In this document: one piece after another, positions 16,682 to 24,568 of the stretch
Position numbering within the stretch: the first letter of the stretch is position 1
Layout: each line of letters begins with the position of its first letter
Source of the DNA: DATDCV01 sp036524155
Lineage (GTDB): Bacteria > Verrucomicrobiota > Verrucomicrobiia > Limisphaerales > UBA8199
Assembly (NCBI GenBank): GCA_036524155.1
Contig: DATDCV010000304.1
Span: forward strand, 1-27,425
Length of the DNA: 27,425 nt
Reading direction: 5' to 3'
Position numbers and translations under genes: made by a program
Notes under the pieces: model-generated
Database searches by the model: none
The model's input: only the letters and a program-made list of their open reading frames with translations
Told to the model about the DNA's origin: nothing

Positions 16682-17545
16682 TCAGGAGCCGCCCTTGTTC
16701 GGCTGGAGCCAGGGTGTCAGGCTCCAATACCACATAGACGTTTTCAGGCTCGCGATGTGCCCGTCCATGAACAGGACCGCGCTGCGCCGGTTGTGCCGCG
16801 GCATCGGGCCGCCCCAGTTCGGGTCCTCGTTGGTGACGCCACCCGTATTGGGGGCGTCACTGCCAGGATCGTGGACGATCCAGCACCCGGGCTTTTCCGG
16901 CGTCGACTCGGTCACGCAGGTGAGCGCGTTAGTTGTGTTGAGGGGTTTGCTGCCGCTATCCGTGATGTAAACCACGTTGGCGGGCCGGGAAATGCCCCCG
17001 CGCACGCCCGGCCACTGCGAGTAGGGCCACGGGGCAAAGTCGCACCCGCCAACACGGAAATTCATGCCGTAGTTTGATACCCCCATATCGTCCGGCCCGG
17101 TGGGGTACACCTGGATGAACTCCCTGAACCTCCGCGAACGCACCGGACACAGCAGCAGGTTCGTGGTCTTTTGGTAGGGCAGCAGGAAATCGAACCAGGC
17201 CCTCCGCCCACCCGCCAGGGTTGAGGAATTGTCGCCCGTCACCTGGAACGTCAGGCAATACCTCCCGCCAAAGTCATCCGCATACATCTGGCAGGCGAAC
17301 CCCATCTGGCGCAGGTTATTCACGCACGCCGTTGCTTGTCCTTTCTGCCTGGCCTTCGCCAGCGCCGGCAACAACATCGCTGCCAGAATCGCGATAATCG
17401 CAATCACCACCAGGAGTTCAATCAACGTGAAACCCGCAGCGACCCGCCGGCCGGCGGTCTCCCTGGCGGATTGAAAGGCCGCAGTCTTCAGCCGGCAATC
17501 GGCGGCGGCACTCAGGCAGCCCCGGTTGTGCCTGTGTCTCTGCAT
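16682..17545 (-). CDS. Type II secretion/type IV pilin-like (pseudopilin) protein
   Basis: This is a 287-residue prepilin-like protein from the ATG at 17545; a GTG at 17599 in frame would add 18 residues. Residues 34-60 carry the class III leader and N-terminal helix RVAAGFTLIELLVVIAIIAI: cleavage after Gly38, Phe39 as +1, Glu43 at +5. LLPALAKARQKGQ follows, as in the large Verrucomicrobia/Planctomycetes pseudopilin families. The C-terminal part has RHNRRSAVLFMDGHIASLK, the H-x-DG block seen in these families. The mature domain is globular and cysteine-containing, so it may be a minor or orphan pseudopilin; no assembly genes are nearby. The leader before Gly38 is unusually long and includes basic residues. 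No clear ribosome binding site supports either start. Confidence 0.87.
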   Translation of the reverse strand: MQRHRHNRGCLSAAADCRLKTAAFQSARETAGRRVAAGFTLIELLVVIAIIAILAAMLLPALAKARQKGQATACVNNLRQMGFACQMYADDFGGRYCLTFQVTGDNSSTLAGGRRAWFDFLLPYQKTTNLLLCPVRSRRFREFIQVYPTGPDDMGVSNYGMNFRVGGCDFAPWPYSQWPGVRGGISRPANVVYITDSGSKPLNTTNALTCVTESTPEKPGCWIVHDPGSDAPNTGGVTNEDPNWGGPMPRHNRRSAVLFMDGHIASLKTSMWYWSLTPWLQPNKGGS

Positions 17546-17728
17546 GGCCGTGGAGCCAACCACGACCGTCGTCTCTTTGGCTGAGAAAGTGGCTGACACA
17601 ATTTAGACTCTAATGTCGCGGCGCGGTTCTGCAAGCAGAACGTGGTGAAAGCCCCGCCTTTGCGCGCTTGAACCCGTAACTCGACTTTCCAGTTGCCGCT
17701 TCGACCCGGCTGGATAACTCTCACCGCC

Positions 17729-18871
17729 ATGTTCGAGTTGGTCAAAACCGACGGCTCCTCGAAAGCGCGCCTGGGCCGGCTGACGACCGCTCATGGGCCG
17801 GTGGACACGCCGGTCTTCATGTCGGTCGGCACCCAGGGCAGCGTGAAGGCGATTGACCCTCGCGAGCTGAGGGAGATGGGCACCCAGATCATCCTGGGCA
17901 ACACTTATCACCTGAACATCCGTCCGGGTATGGAAATCATCCGCGCCGCGGGCGGCCTGCACCGGTTCATCAATTGGCCGGCGCCGATCCTCACCGACAG
18001 CGGCGGATTCCAGGTGTTCAGCCTGGCCACGATCCGCAAAATCCAGGCGCATGGGGTCGAGTTCCGGTCGCACCTGGACGGCTCGCTCTTATTCCTCGGG
18101 CCCAAAGAGGCGATGGCCATCCAGCGCGAACTGGGCTCGGACGTCGCGATGGTCTTTGACGACTGTCCGCCCCACACCAGCACGCCCCGCGAGATGCGGG
18201 CGGCCGTCGAACGAACCCTGCGCTGGGCGCGTGAATGCCGCGAACAACCTCGCGCCGACCGGCAGATGGTGTTCGGGATCGTGCAAGGGGGCACCCGGCC
18301 GGAGTTGCGCGAGGAATGCGCCCAGGCGCTGGTCGCGCTCGACTTCGACGGCTATGCCGTCGGCGGGGTCAGCGTAGGGGAGCCCGAGCCCGAAATGATG
18401 CGTGCGGTGGAGATGACGGAGCCATTTCTGCCGGCAGACAAACCGCGCTACGCGATGGGCCTGGGCACGCCCGCCCAAATGGTCGAGTTGGTCGCACGGG
18501 GGATCGATATGTTCGATTGTGTGCTGCCGACGCGCGTTGCCCGCAACGGCACCGCCTTCACTCGCAAAGGGAGCATCAGCATCAAAGCGGGGGCCTGCAA
18601 AGCGGATTTCCGGCCCATCGAGGAAAGCTGTGATTGTTTCGCCTGCCGGCATTTCACCCGCGCCTATCTTCGGCACCTGCTGAACGTGGGGGAGATCCTC
18701 GGGTTACGCATGCTCAGCGTCCACAATACCCGCATGTACCTCCGGGTAATGGCTGACATCCGGGAGGCCATCCGCGCCGGTGCGTTCGCGGAGTTCCGGC
18801 GCGAATTCGCATCGCAATACGTTCCCACAAAGAAGGTCTTGCTGGCTCGCGCCGCCGAGGCCGAACGCTAA
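17729..18871 (+). CDS. tgt: tRNA-guanine(34) transglycosylase
   Basis: This enzyme exchanges guanine at position 34 of GUN-anticodon tRNAs for preQ1 in queuosine synthesis. The ATG at 17729 begins MFELVKTD, giving 380 residues, close to the bacterial norm. Asp90 in ILTDSGGFQVFS is the base-recognition/acid-base residue. Asp263 in GIDMFDCVLPTRVARNG is the nucleophile. The structural zinc site is Cys301, Cys303, Cys306 (CDCFACRHF) and His332 (SVHNTRMY). QGG (186-188) and GGVSVGEP (212-219) are also in place. All catalytic residues are intact. No other queuosine gene (queA, queC-F) is in the window, and the 183-bp upstream gap shows no recognisable preQ1 riboswitch. Confidence 0.97.
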   Translation: MFELVKTDGSSKARLGRLTTAHGPVDTPVFMSVGTQGSVKAIDPRELREMGTQIILGNTYHLNIRPGMEIIRAAGGLHRFINWPAPILTDSGGFQVFSLATIRKIQAHGVEFRSHLDGSLLFLGPKEAMAIQRELGSDVAMVFDDCPPHTSTPREMRAAVERTLRWARECREQPRADRQMVFGIVQGGTRPELREECAQALVALDFDGYAVGGVSVGEPEPEMMRAVEMTEPFLPADKPRYAMGLGTPAQMVELVARGIDMFDCVLPTRVARNGTAFTRKGSISIKAGACKADFRPIEESCDCFACRHFTRAYLRHLLNVGEILGLRMLSVHNTRMYLRVMADIREAIRAGAFAEFRREFASQYVPTKKVLLARAAEAER

Positions 18872-18892
18872 GGGTGGGGCCTCAGTTTTTTT
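18857..18892 (+). terminator. Possible intrinsic terminator at the end of tgt
   Basis: GAGGCC (18857-18862) pairs with GGCCTC (18878-18883) across a 15-base loop. The 3' arm is followed by AG and seven T residues (18886-18892). The stem begins inside the last codons of tgt. The T-run is convincing; the short stem and long loop make it a modest candidate. Confidence 0.4.
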
Positions 18893-18984
18893 GCCGTGGG
18901 GTGCCCGCGTCTCCGGGAATTTCACTGACCTGCCGGCTCCAACTTTGCCTTTGAATCCACGTTGAGTTTTGATTCCCTTTCCGC

Positions 18985-19746
18985 ATGCCAAAAGTTGCCC
19001 TCCGGCGCATCGTCGAACACTGCGACCGCTTGCTACGCACGGCTGAACTCCAGGATTACGACCGCGCCAGCAACGGCCTGCAGGTCCAAAACCGCGGCAC
19101 GGTTTCGCGGATCGCCGCAGCGGTGGACGCCACACTGACCACTTTGAGTCTGGCGGTGGAGGCCAGGGCTGACCTGCTGCTGGTCCATCACGGACTCTTT
19201 TGGTCGCCCGCCCGCCCGTGGACCGGCAAACGTTATGAACTGTTAAGGCTGCTGCTGGACAACGACCTCGCCGTTTACAGCTCGCACCTGCCGCTGGACG
19301 CGCACCCGCGGTTCGGAAACAACGCGCAGCTCTGCGCCGCGCTCGGATTCAAGCAATTGAAACCGTTCTTTTTTGATCACGGCCAGTTTCTGGGATTCAA
19401 GACCAGGGCAAGAATGACGCGCAAGGAGCTTAAGGAGCGCCTGCAGCGGGCGACTGGCACTGACGCTTTGTTGATTCCAGGCGGGCCCGAAATCTGCCGG
19501 CGTATCGGCGTCGTCTCGGGCGGAGCGGGCGGTGACCTGGCAAAGGCCGCGGAGGAAGGCGTTGATACCTTTGTCACTGGCGAAGGCCCGCACTGGAGCT
19601 TCGGAGTGGCGGAGGAACTGGGACTTAATGTCCTCTATGGCGGCCATTACGCCACCGAGACCTTCGGCGTTCGGGCGTTGGCCGCTCATCTCTCCCGCCG
19701 TTTCAGAGTGCCCTGGTCGTTTCTCGACCATCCGACTGGATTGTGA
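18985..19746 (+). CDS. Nif3-like dinuclear metal centre protein
   Basis: This is a 253-residue member of the Nif3/YbgI (DUF34) family, a widely conserved cytoplasmic protein with a two-metal site whose role is debated; 'GTP cyclohydrolase type 2' is a common but unproven label. Metal-binding residues appear in order: His68-His69 in LLVHHGLFW, His101 and Asp105 in SSHLPLDAH with following GNN, and His221 with Glu225 in GGHYATETFG. The N-terminal NGLQV (30-34) and the TGE at 198-200 are also family marks. The length fits the short form without a PII-like insertion. It starts 113 bp after tgt and the candidate terminator, so separate transcription is plausible. Confidence 0.93.
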   Translation: MPKVALRRIVEHCDRLLRTAELQDYDRASNGLQVQNRGTVSRIAAAVDATLTTLSLAVEARADLLLVHHGLFWSPARPWTGKRYELLRLLLDNDLAVYSSHLPLDAHPRFGNNAQLCAALGFKQLKPFFFDHGQFLGFKTRARMTRKELKERLQRATGTDALLIPGGPEICRRIGVVSGGAGGDLAKAAEEGVDTFVTGEGPHWSFGVAEELGLNVLYGGHYATETFGVRALAAHLSRRFRVPWSFLDHPTGL

Positions 19747-19786
19747 CGTGCCTGGTTATTTGTGGCACGCGGCCGCTGCGGCGTCG

Positions 19787-19893
19787 CCGGCGCGCGGACT
19801 TCAGTCCGCAGCAATGCGCGGCCCACCATCACGCCTGGAATGCGGATGCCTCCGGCCAACGGGAGTTGCTGCGGACTGAAGTCCGCGCGCCGG
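19787..19893. repeat. Palindromic interspersed repeat, family A, copy 2
   Basis: The arms at 19787-19814 and 19866-19893 are perfect 28-bp inverted repeats, CCGGCGCGCGG followed by ACTTCAGTCCGCAGCAA. They match the arms of the copy at 422-524. The 51-bp centre differs from that copy. Each arm also contains the self-complementary CGGACT-TC-AGTCCG. No convincing flanking direct repeat is seen. The element fills much of the gap between the Nif3 gene and the zinc-ribbon gene. Confidence 0.88.
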
Positions 19894-20011
19894 ATGCTCG
19901 GCTCCCCCAGAGCTGAGCCCCCGCCCGCTGCGAACCAGTCCCTCCTTGACGGAAAACGCGCAGGGGATGAAGATTGGGGACGCTCACGCACGGCGGGCGT
20001 AGTTCAATAAT

Positions 20012-21172
20012 ATGGCCGATCTTAGAATCACTTGTCCTCATTGTAACCAGGATATCCAATGCGACGAACTTTGGGTTGGGCATGAACTGGCGTGCCCGAT
20101 TTGCCAGGGCACTTTCACGGTTCCGGCTCAGACTGCGGCCGCAAGTTCGTTGGGCAAGCAGCTAGTCCCTCCACCGCCCCCCGGTCGCGGCCCCAGACTC
20201 TCTCTGGGGCAGTCGCAAGTGCCGGCGCCGACCGGGCGGAACATCCCGATCCGCAACCTGACGGAAGCCCCGCCAAAAAAGCGGAGCCCGATCATCTCGG
20301 TCCTTGTGGGGCTGCTGGTGGTGGCGGCACTCGGCGTCGGGGGTTACTTCGGCTTTGGCTATGTCAAGCAAATGCAGGACAAGGCCAACGCCAAGAGCGC
20401 CGCGGAAGCGAGAAATTCGGACGGCGGCGAGGCGGGGCACATCGCGAATCTGAACAAGTTTCTGGACGCCACCGAGCCTGGCGGCGCGGGGTTGGCAAGT
20501 CTGGCCCCCGGCGGCGACAGGCCGCGCCGGGCCCGCGAACTCCCGGTTGGTGATCCGGCAGCCGCCCAGGCCGCGGCGAGCACAAACCAGGGACCGGTTA
20601 CCCCGCCGAAGTACACCTTGGACATCGGCCGCGCCGGCATCCCGGAGAGCAGAGTCAACGGCGTGATTTCCGGCACGAACTTCGTCGCCGAGACCGCGCG
20701 AATCGACACGGTCGGCACCGCGCAGGTCTTGCGCCTTTTCCAGGGTCAGATGCTCTCGCCCGACCGCGAGATGCTCGTTTATTTGCACCTGAAACCCGGA
20801 GAAAAGCTTGGCGGGCAGTCGCTGGTGGTCTCGAACGAGATGAGGGGCGCGGCCGTGCCGCAAGTAGCCAAGCGCTGGAAACCCGACCCGCGCTACGCCC
20901 CCAATATACGGACTTTCAGCACCGGATATGCGATGAAGTTGGAGCTGGGGCAGGCCACCAATGACGCGGTCGCCGGGAAAATTTTCCTGGCGCTGCCGGA
21001 TAAGGAACAGAGCGTCATCGCCGGGCTGTTCACCGCGACGGTTTACCAACCCGATCCCAGCCTGCAGCCGGCGGCACAGTACACCGCGCCGGTCGCGACT
21101 CCGGGGGCCACCCCCACCACTCCGAGAGGCGACCGTTCCGCGATGGATCGGCGCTACGGTATCAGGCGTTAA
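20012..21172 (+). CDS. Zinc-ribbon, single-pass membrane protein of unknown function
   Basis: This is a 386-residue protein of no family I can name. The N-terminus is a zinc ribbon, ITCPHCNQDIQC ... LACPICQGTF, with Cys8, Cys11, Cys28 and Cys31 as the likely metal ligands. A Pro-rich linker (PPPPPGRG, 54-61) leads to a basic patch and one transmembrane helix (SPIISVLVGLLVVAALGVGG, ~92-111). The rest, about 260 residues, has low-complexity Ala/Gly/Asp sequence to residue ~205 and then a more ordered beta-rich part (GVISGTNFVAETARID, LRLFQGQMLSPDREMLVYLH). The topology implies a cytoplasmic zinc ribbon and an outer C-terminal domain. Similar zinc-ribbon plus anchor proteins are common in Verrucomicrobia and the same ribbon style begins the Ser/Thr kinase in this window. 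The start fits the ribbon; no strong ribosome binding site is visible. Confidence 0.78.
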   Translation: MADLRITCPHCNQDIQCDELWVGHELACPICQGTFTVPAQTAAASSLGKQLVPPPPPGRGPRLSLGQSQVPAPTGRNIPIRNLTEAPPKKRSPIISVLVGLLVVAALGVGGYFGFGYVKQMQDKANAKSAAEARNSDGGEAGHIANLNKFLDATEPGGAGLASLAPGGDRPRRARELPVGDPAAAQAAASTNQGPVTPPKYTLDIGRAGIPESRVNGVISGTNFVAETARIDTVGTAQVLRLFQGQMLSPDREMLVYLHLKPGEKLGGQSLVVSNEMRGAAVPQVAKRWKPDPRYAPNIRTFSTGYAMKLELGQATNDAVAGKIFLALPDKEQSVIAGLFTATVYQPDPSLQPAAQYTAPVATPGATPTTPRGDRSAMDRRYGIRR

Positions 21173-21242
21173 TTCCACTGCCGCGGGTGAAACAGCGTCC
21201 GCATGATCAAGCATTGAGAAGGGCGCCCGCACCCTTTCTTTC

Positions 21243-22241
21243 ATGATCCGTTCCCTCGTATTTACTACGCAGGGCCGGCTGCATAGCAGGAATATCGACA
21301 TGTTTCTAATGCCGACCCTGCTTTCCGACACTAATCTGTTCCTCTGGGTCGATCTCGAAGACCCCACCGCGCAGGAAACCAAGTTCATCCTCGAAGACGT
21401 ATTCCACTTCCACCCGCTGTCGATCGAGGACTGCGTCGCCGCCAGCCCCTCCCCCAAGGTGGACGAATACCTGCCGAAGGAAGGCGATCTGTTCACGCCG
21501 TACCTGTTTATCGTTATCCACGCCGTGGACTACAGCCGCAAGGACGGCGTCTTCGCCACCAACGAGCTGGATTTCTTCCTCGGGAAGAATTTCCTGGTCA
21601 CCTACCACCACGGCCCAAGCCGCAGCGTGTCGATGACCGAAGAGCGCGCCGTGAAGAGCAACGTCCATATCGGCCGGGCCCCTGATCGTGTCGCCTACAA
21701 TCTCCTCGATTCCATCGTCGAGAACTACAAGCCGGCGCTCGATGACCTTTCGATCGAGATTTCTGAAATCGAGCAACTGGCTTTCCAGCATTCAGGCAAA
21801 GAGACGCTCAACCAAATCATGCAGGTGAAGAAGGAGGTGCTTCACCTGCGGCAAATCATCGGTCCCCAACGCGAAGTCCTCGCCCGCTTCGCCAGCGGCG
21901 AGTTCAAGCTGATTCGCGGGCACATGGTCCCTTATTACCGCGACGTGTACGACTCGCTGTTTCACATTTCCGAGATCGCCCAGGGCTACGCCGACTCGTT
22001 GACGGGCATCCTGCAAATTTACCTGAACATGTCCTCCAACCAAACCGGCGAGGTGGTAAAGCTGCTGACGATGATCACTGTCATCACGACCCCGCTCATG
22101 ATGGTCGGCACCTGGTACGGCATGAACTTCAAAAACCTGCCTGAGGTCGATTGGAAGTTTGGTTATCCCGTCGCGACGCTCGTCATGGTGCTTTCCACTG
22201 CGGTAACCTATTGGTACTTTAAGCGAAAGAAATGGTTCTGA
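21243..22241 (+). CDS. corA: CorA-family magnesium/cobalt transporter
   Basis: This is a 332-residue CorA-type divalent cation channel of the inner membrane. The N-terminal cytoplasmic alpha/beta domain (WVDLEDPTAQETKFILEDVF) is followed by a long helical stalk (KPALDDLSIEISEIEQLAF ... QIMQVKKEVLHLRQIIGPQR). TM1 (LTMITVITTPLMMVGTWYG) ends with the invariant GMN selectivity motif at 293-295 (YGMNF). TM2 (YPVATLVMVLSTAVTYWYF) and a basic tail, KRKKWF, finish the protein, as in the family. CorA works as a homopentamer for Mg2+ uptake. The gene is the first of a tight plus-strand cluster: the histidine kinase begins 8 bp after its stop. The 70 bp upstream are too short for a Mg2+ riboswitch and none is seen. 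Confidence 0.95.
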   Translation: MIRSLVFTTQGRLHSRNIDMFLMPTLLSDTNLFLWVDLEDPTAQETKFILEDVFHFHPLSIEDCVAASPSPKVDEYLPKEGDLFTPYLFIVIHAVDYSRKDGVFATNELDFFLGKNFLVTYHHGPSRSVSMTEERAVKSNVHIGRAPDRVAYNLLDSIVENYKPALDDLSIEISEIEQLAFQHSGKETLNQIMQVKKEVLHLRQIIGPQREVLARFASGEFKLIRGHMVPYYRDVYDSLFHISEIAQGYADSLTGILQIYLNMSSNQTGEVVKLLTMITVITTPLMMVGTWYGMNFKNLPEVDWKFGYPVATLVMVLSTAVTYWYFKRKKWF

Positions 22242-22249
22242 GCTGAAGT

Positions 22250-23545
22250 ATGGCGAGCAAGTCCAACTTCCTGGGCAAAGTCTTGACCCGGATCGGCCAG
22301 TTGGACGCTGCCGGGCTGCAGACCGTCGTGCAGCGCCTGGCGCGGGAGCGATCGTTTCTCGAAACCCTGTTCAACACCATCGAAGACGGCGTGCTGGTGG
22401 TCGATGACGAGGGTCGCATTCTCTACTTCAACCAGGCCGTGACGCGCTACCTGGGGTTGCAGCCTAACGCGGAGGGCCAGCCCATCACCAACTTCATCCC
22501 CGAGCTCGAGTGGGAGCGAATCGCCCGGTTCGATGCGGCGGGCGGGCCTGGAGTGGTCCGGCATGAATTCGAGGTCAGCTTTCCCCGGCCGCGGTTCCTG
22601 CGGCTCTATGCCTCGCCCCTCGACGGCGAGGCGATCGGCAGCACGGGGGTGGCCCTCATTCTTCACGACGCCACCGAGGCGCGCCAACAGACCTACGAGG
22701 CCATCGAAAGCGAACGGATCCAGGCCCTGACTCTGCTCGCCGCGAGCGTCGCTCACGAAATCGGCAATCCGCTCAACGCGCTGCACATCCATCTCCAGTT
22801 GATGGACCGTGAGCTCCGCAAACTGAAAACCACTCTTGCCTCAGCAAGTTCGGGGGCCGCCTCCGCCCGGGGCTCGGCCGCTCTCGGCAGCCGGCGTCCG
22901 CCCGCTCGCCTGCGCCGGCAGGCTCCCGCCCTCAACCTCGAGGCCGAGGCCGGCGATTCAGTCCTCAAGCTCGACGAGTACCTGGCGGTGGCCAAAGGCG
23001 AGATCAACCGGCTCGACTATATTGTCACCCAGTTCCTGCAGGCGATCCGCCCCACCCCCCCGCAGATCAAGCCCACCCCCATCAACAGTGTCGTGGCCCA
23101 AACCCTCGAGTTGCTCGGGCCGGAACTGGAGAACCGCGGCCTGCAAGTGAAAACGAAACTCGGGCATGAGCTCCCGATTGCACCCATCGACTCCAACCAG
23201 ATCCAGCAGGTGCTGGTGAACCTGATCAAGAACGCGATGCAAGCCATGACGCGGGGCGGCACCCTGACCCTCCAAACCGGGGAGGGCGCCGACGGGATTT
23301 GGATGAGCGTCGCCGATACCGGCGGCGGCATCCCGCAGGATCAAATCAATCGCATCTTCGAGCCCTTTTACACCACCAAAAAGAAGGGGACGGGCCTCGG
23401 CATGATGATCGTCCAGCGCATCGTTCGCGCCCACGGCGGCCGCATCGAACTGGAAAGCCAGGTTGGCCGCGGCACCACCTTCCGCATCTGGCTCCCGCTT
23501 CGTGAGCGCAAACCCCGGCTCCTGGAAGCTCCCATGCACGATTAA
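22250..23545 (+). CDS. PAS-domain sensor histidine kinase with an insertion in the DHp domain
   Basis: This is a 431-residue two-component kinase without transmembrane segments. Residues ~36-145 are a PAS domain (LFNTIEDGVLVVDDEGRILY). The DHp domain has the phosphoacceptor in ASVAHEIGNPLNALHIHLQ (His169). The ATPase domain has the N box around NLIKNAMQ (Asn328), the G1 box DTGGG (356-360), the F box IFEPFYTTK and the G2 box GTGLGM. Between the two DHp helices, residues ~197-232, is an Ala/Ser/Arg/Pro-rich stretch (ASARGSAALGSRRPPARLRR) that is not expected in a helical hairpin and looks inserted. The kinase lies 8 bp after corA and 5 bp before the purU start. No response regulator gene is adjacent, so the partner is unknown; the signal is presumably cytoplasmic. 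Confidence 0.92.
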   Translation: MASKSNFLGKVLTRIGQLDAAGLQTVVQRLARERSFLETLFNTIEDGVLVVDDEGRILYFNQAVTRYLGLQPNAEGQPITNFIPELEWERIARFDAAGGPGVVRHEFEVSFPRPRFLRLYASPLDGEAIGSTGVALILHDATEARQQTYEAIESERIQALTLLAASVAHEIGNPLNALHIHLQLMDRELRKLKTTLASASSGAASARGSAALGSRRPPARLRRQAPALNLEAEAGDSVLKLDEYLAVAKGEINRLDYIVTQFLQAIRPTPPQIKPTPINSVVAQTLELLGPELENRGLQVKTKLGHELPIAPIDSNQIQQVLVNLIKNAMQAMTRGGTLTLQTGEGADGIWMSVADTGGGIPQDQINRIFEPFYTTKKKGTGLGMMIVQRIVRAHGGRIELESQVGRGTTFRIWLPLRERKPRLLEAPMHD

Positions 23546-23550
23546 CCACT

Positions 23551-24405
23551 TTGCCAACCTTGAAACTTGCCACGATTACTGTCATCGGCCGCGATAAAAC
23601 CGGCGTCGTCGCCCGAATCACTAATTTTCTCTTCGAGCAGAAGGCCAACATCGAGGGTCTCGAAGAACAAGTTACTCGCGGCCAGTTCAGCATGAACCTT
23701 CAGGCCTCCTGGAAGGACGCCCAACTGGCTCGCCCGGCCGTCGTCGAAGGCCTTGCCCAGCTCGCCCGCGACCTGGACATGGAGATCAAAATCCGCTTTA
23801 CCGAACCGCGCCGCCGCCAGCGCATGGCCATCCTGGTGACACGCGAGCCGCACTGTTTCGAGAAAATCGTCGCCGCCGCCGAAGCCGGCGCCCTCAAAAA
23901 GGCCGAGCCGGCCCTCGTTCTCTCCAACCGGCGCGACCTCGAGCCGCTCGCCAAGAAGGCCGGACTCCCTTTCAGCTTCGTCTCCTGGGAGGACCGGCTC
24001 AAGGGCGAAACGCTTGCACTTCGGCTCCTGGACCGGTCCGAGATCGATTTTGTCGTCCTGGCCCGTTTCATGAAGATTCTCTCGCCAAATTTCGTTTGGC
24101 GCTACAAAAACAAGATCATCAACATCCACCCCTCCCTGCTCCCCAGTTTTCCCGGCCCGCAAGCCTATCGCCAGGCCTATGAGCAGGGCGTCAAAATAAT
24201 CGGCGTCTCGTCGCACTTCGTCACCATGAACCTCGACGAAGGCCCGATCATCGCCCAGGGATGTTTCCCGGTTCGGCCGCACATGAGCCTGAAGGAAATC
24301 GTTGCCACGGGCCAGCAGTTGGAGGCCAGAACCCTGCTCAAAGCCATCAAATTGTACCTCGACAATCGCCTCGACGTTTACTGGGGGGTGGTCAAGGAGA
24401 TTTGA
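23551..24405 (+). CDS. purU: Formyltetrahydrofolate deformylase
   Basis: PurU hydrolyses 10-formyl-THF to formate and THF, balancing one-carbon pools. The 284-residue length is standard. Residues ~5-80 are the ACT domain (LATITVIGRDKTGVVARITN). The formyltransferase-fold part has the catalytic Asn191 and His193 (IINIHPSLLPSFPG) and Asp229 (VTMNLDEGPII). RFMKILSPNFV is also typical. No ATG is available before residue 48, so the start must be TTG at 23551 (or TTG at 23560). I chose 23551 because it lies 5 bp after the kinase stop, favouring translational coupling. The ATG at 23534 belongs to the end of the kinase frame. The cluster corA-kinase-purU looks like one operon. Confidence 0.94.
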   Translation: MPTLKLATITVIGRDKTGVVARITNFLFEQKANIEGLEEQVTRGQFSMNLQASWKDAQLARPAVVEGLAQLARDLDMEIKIRFTEPRRRQRMAILVTREPHCFEKIVAAAEAGALKKAEPALVLSNRRDLEPLAKKAGLPFSFVSWEDRLKGETLALRLLDRSEIDFVVLARFMKILSPNFVWRYKNKIINIHPSLLPSFPGPQAYRQAYEQGVKIIGVSSHFVTMNLDEGPIIAQGCFPVRPHMSLKEIVATGQQLEARTLLKAIKLYLDNRLDVYWGVVKEI

Positions 24406-24414
24406 CGCCGCTGC

Positions 24415-24527
24415 GTGTCCGCTCAGTCTCGGGTCGGAGCGCCGATTTTTAATCGGCTTAACCGCGCCGACGCCTGCGTGTAAGCCGAGTGCAACTCGGC
24501 GCTCCGACCCAAGACTGAGCGGATACA
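24415..24527. repeat. Palindromic interspersed repeat, family B, copy 1
   Basis: Two arms of about 46 bp (24415-24460 and 24481-24526) pair with few mismatches; the conserved core is GGGTCGGAGCGCCGA. Each arm also folds alone: GCCGATT-TTT-AATCGGC at 24441-24457 and GCCGAGT-GCA-ACTCGGC at 24484-24500. CCGCTGC occurs directly on both sides (24408-24414 and 24528-24534). The element lies between the convergent purU and kinase genes, where its hairpin could stop transcription from both sides. Confidence 0.9.
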
Positions 24528-24568
24528 CCGCTGCCGGCCGCCCCGGGTTCGAATTGGAAGCAACCGTG

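Noticed and set aside
17546..17728. A possible preQ1 riboswitch before tgt.
   Set aside because: I found no C-rich loop with an A-rich tail and pseudoknot in the gap.
21173..21242. A possible Mg2+ riboswitch before corA.
   Set aside because: Only 70 bases are available. The sole structures are short, weak stems such as AGGG/CCCT; the known Mg2+ leaders are far longer.
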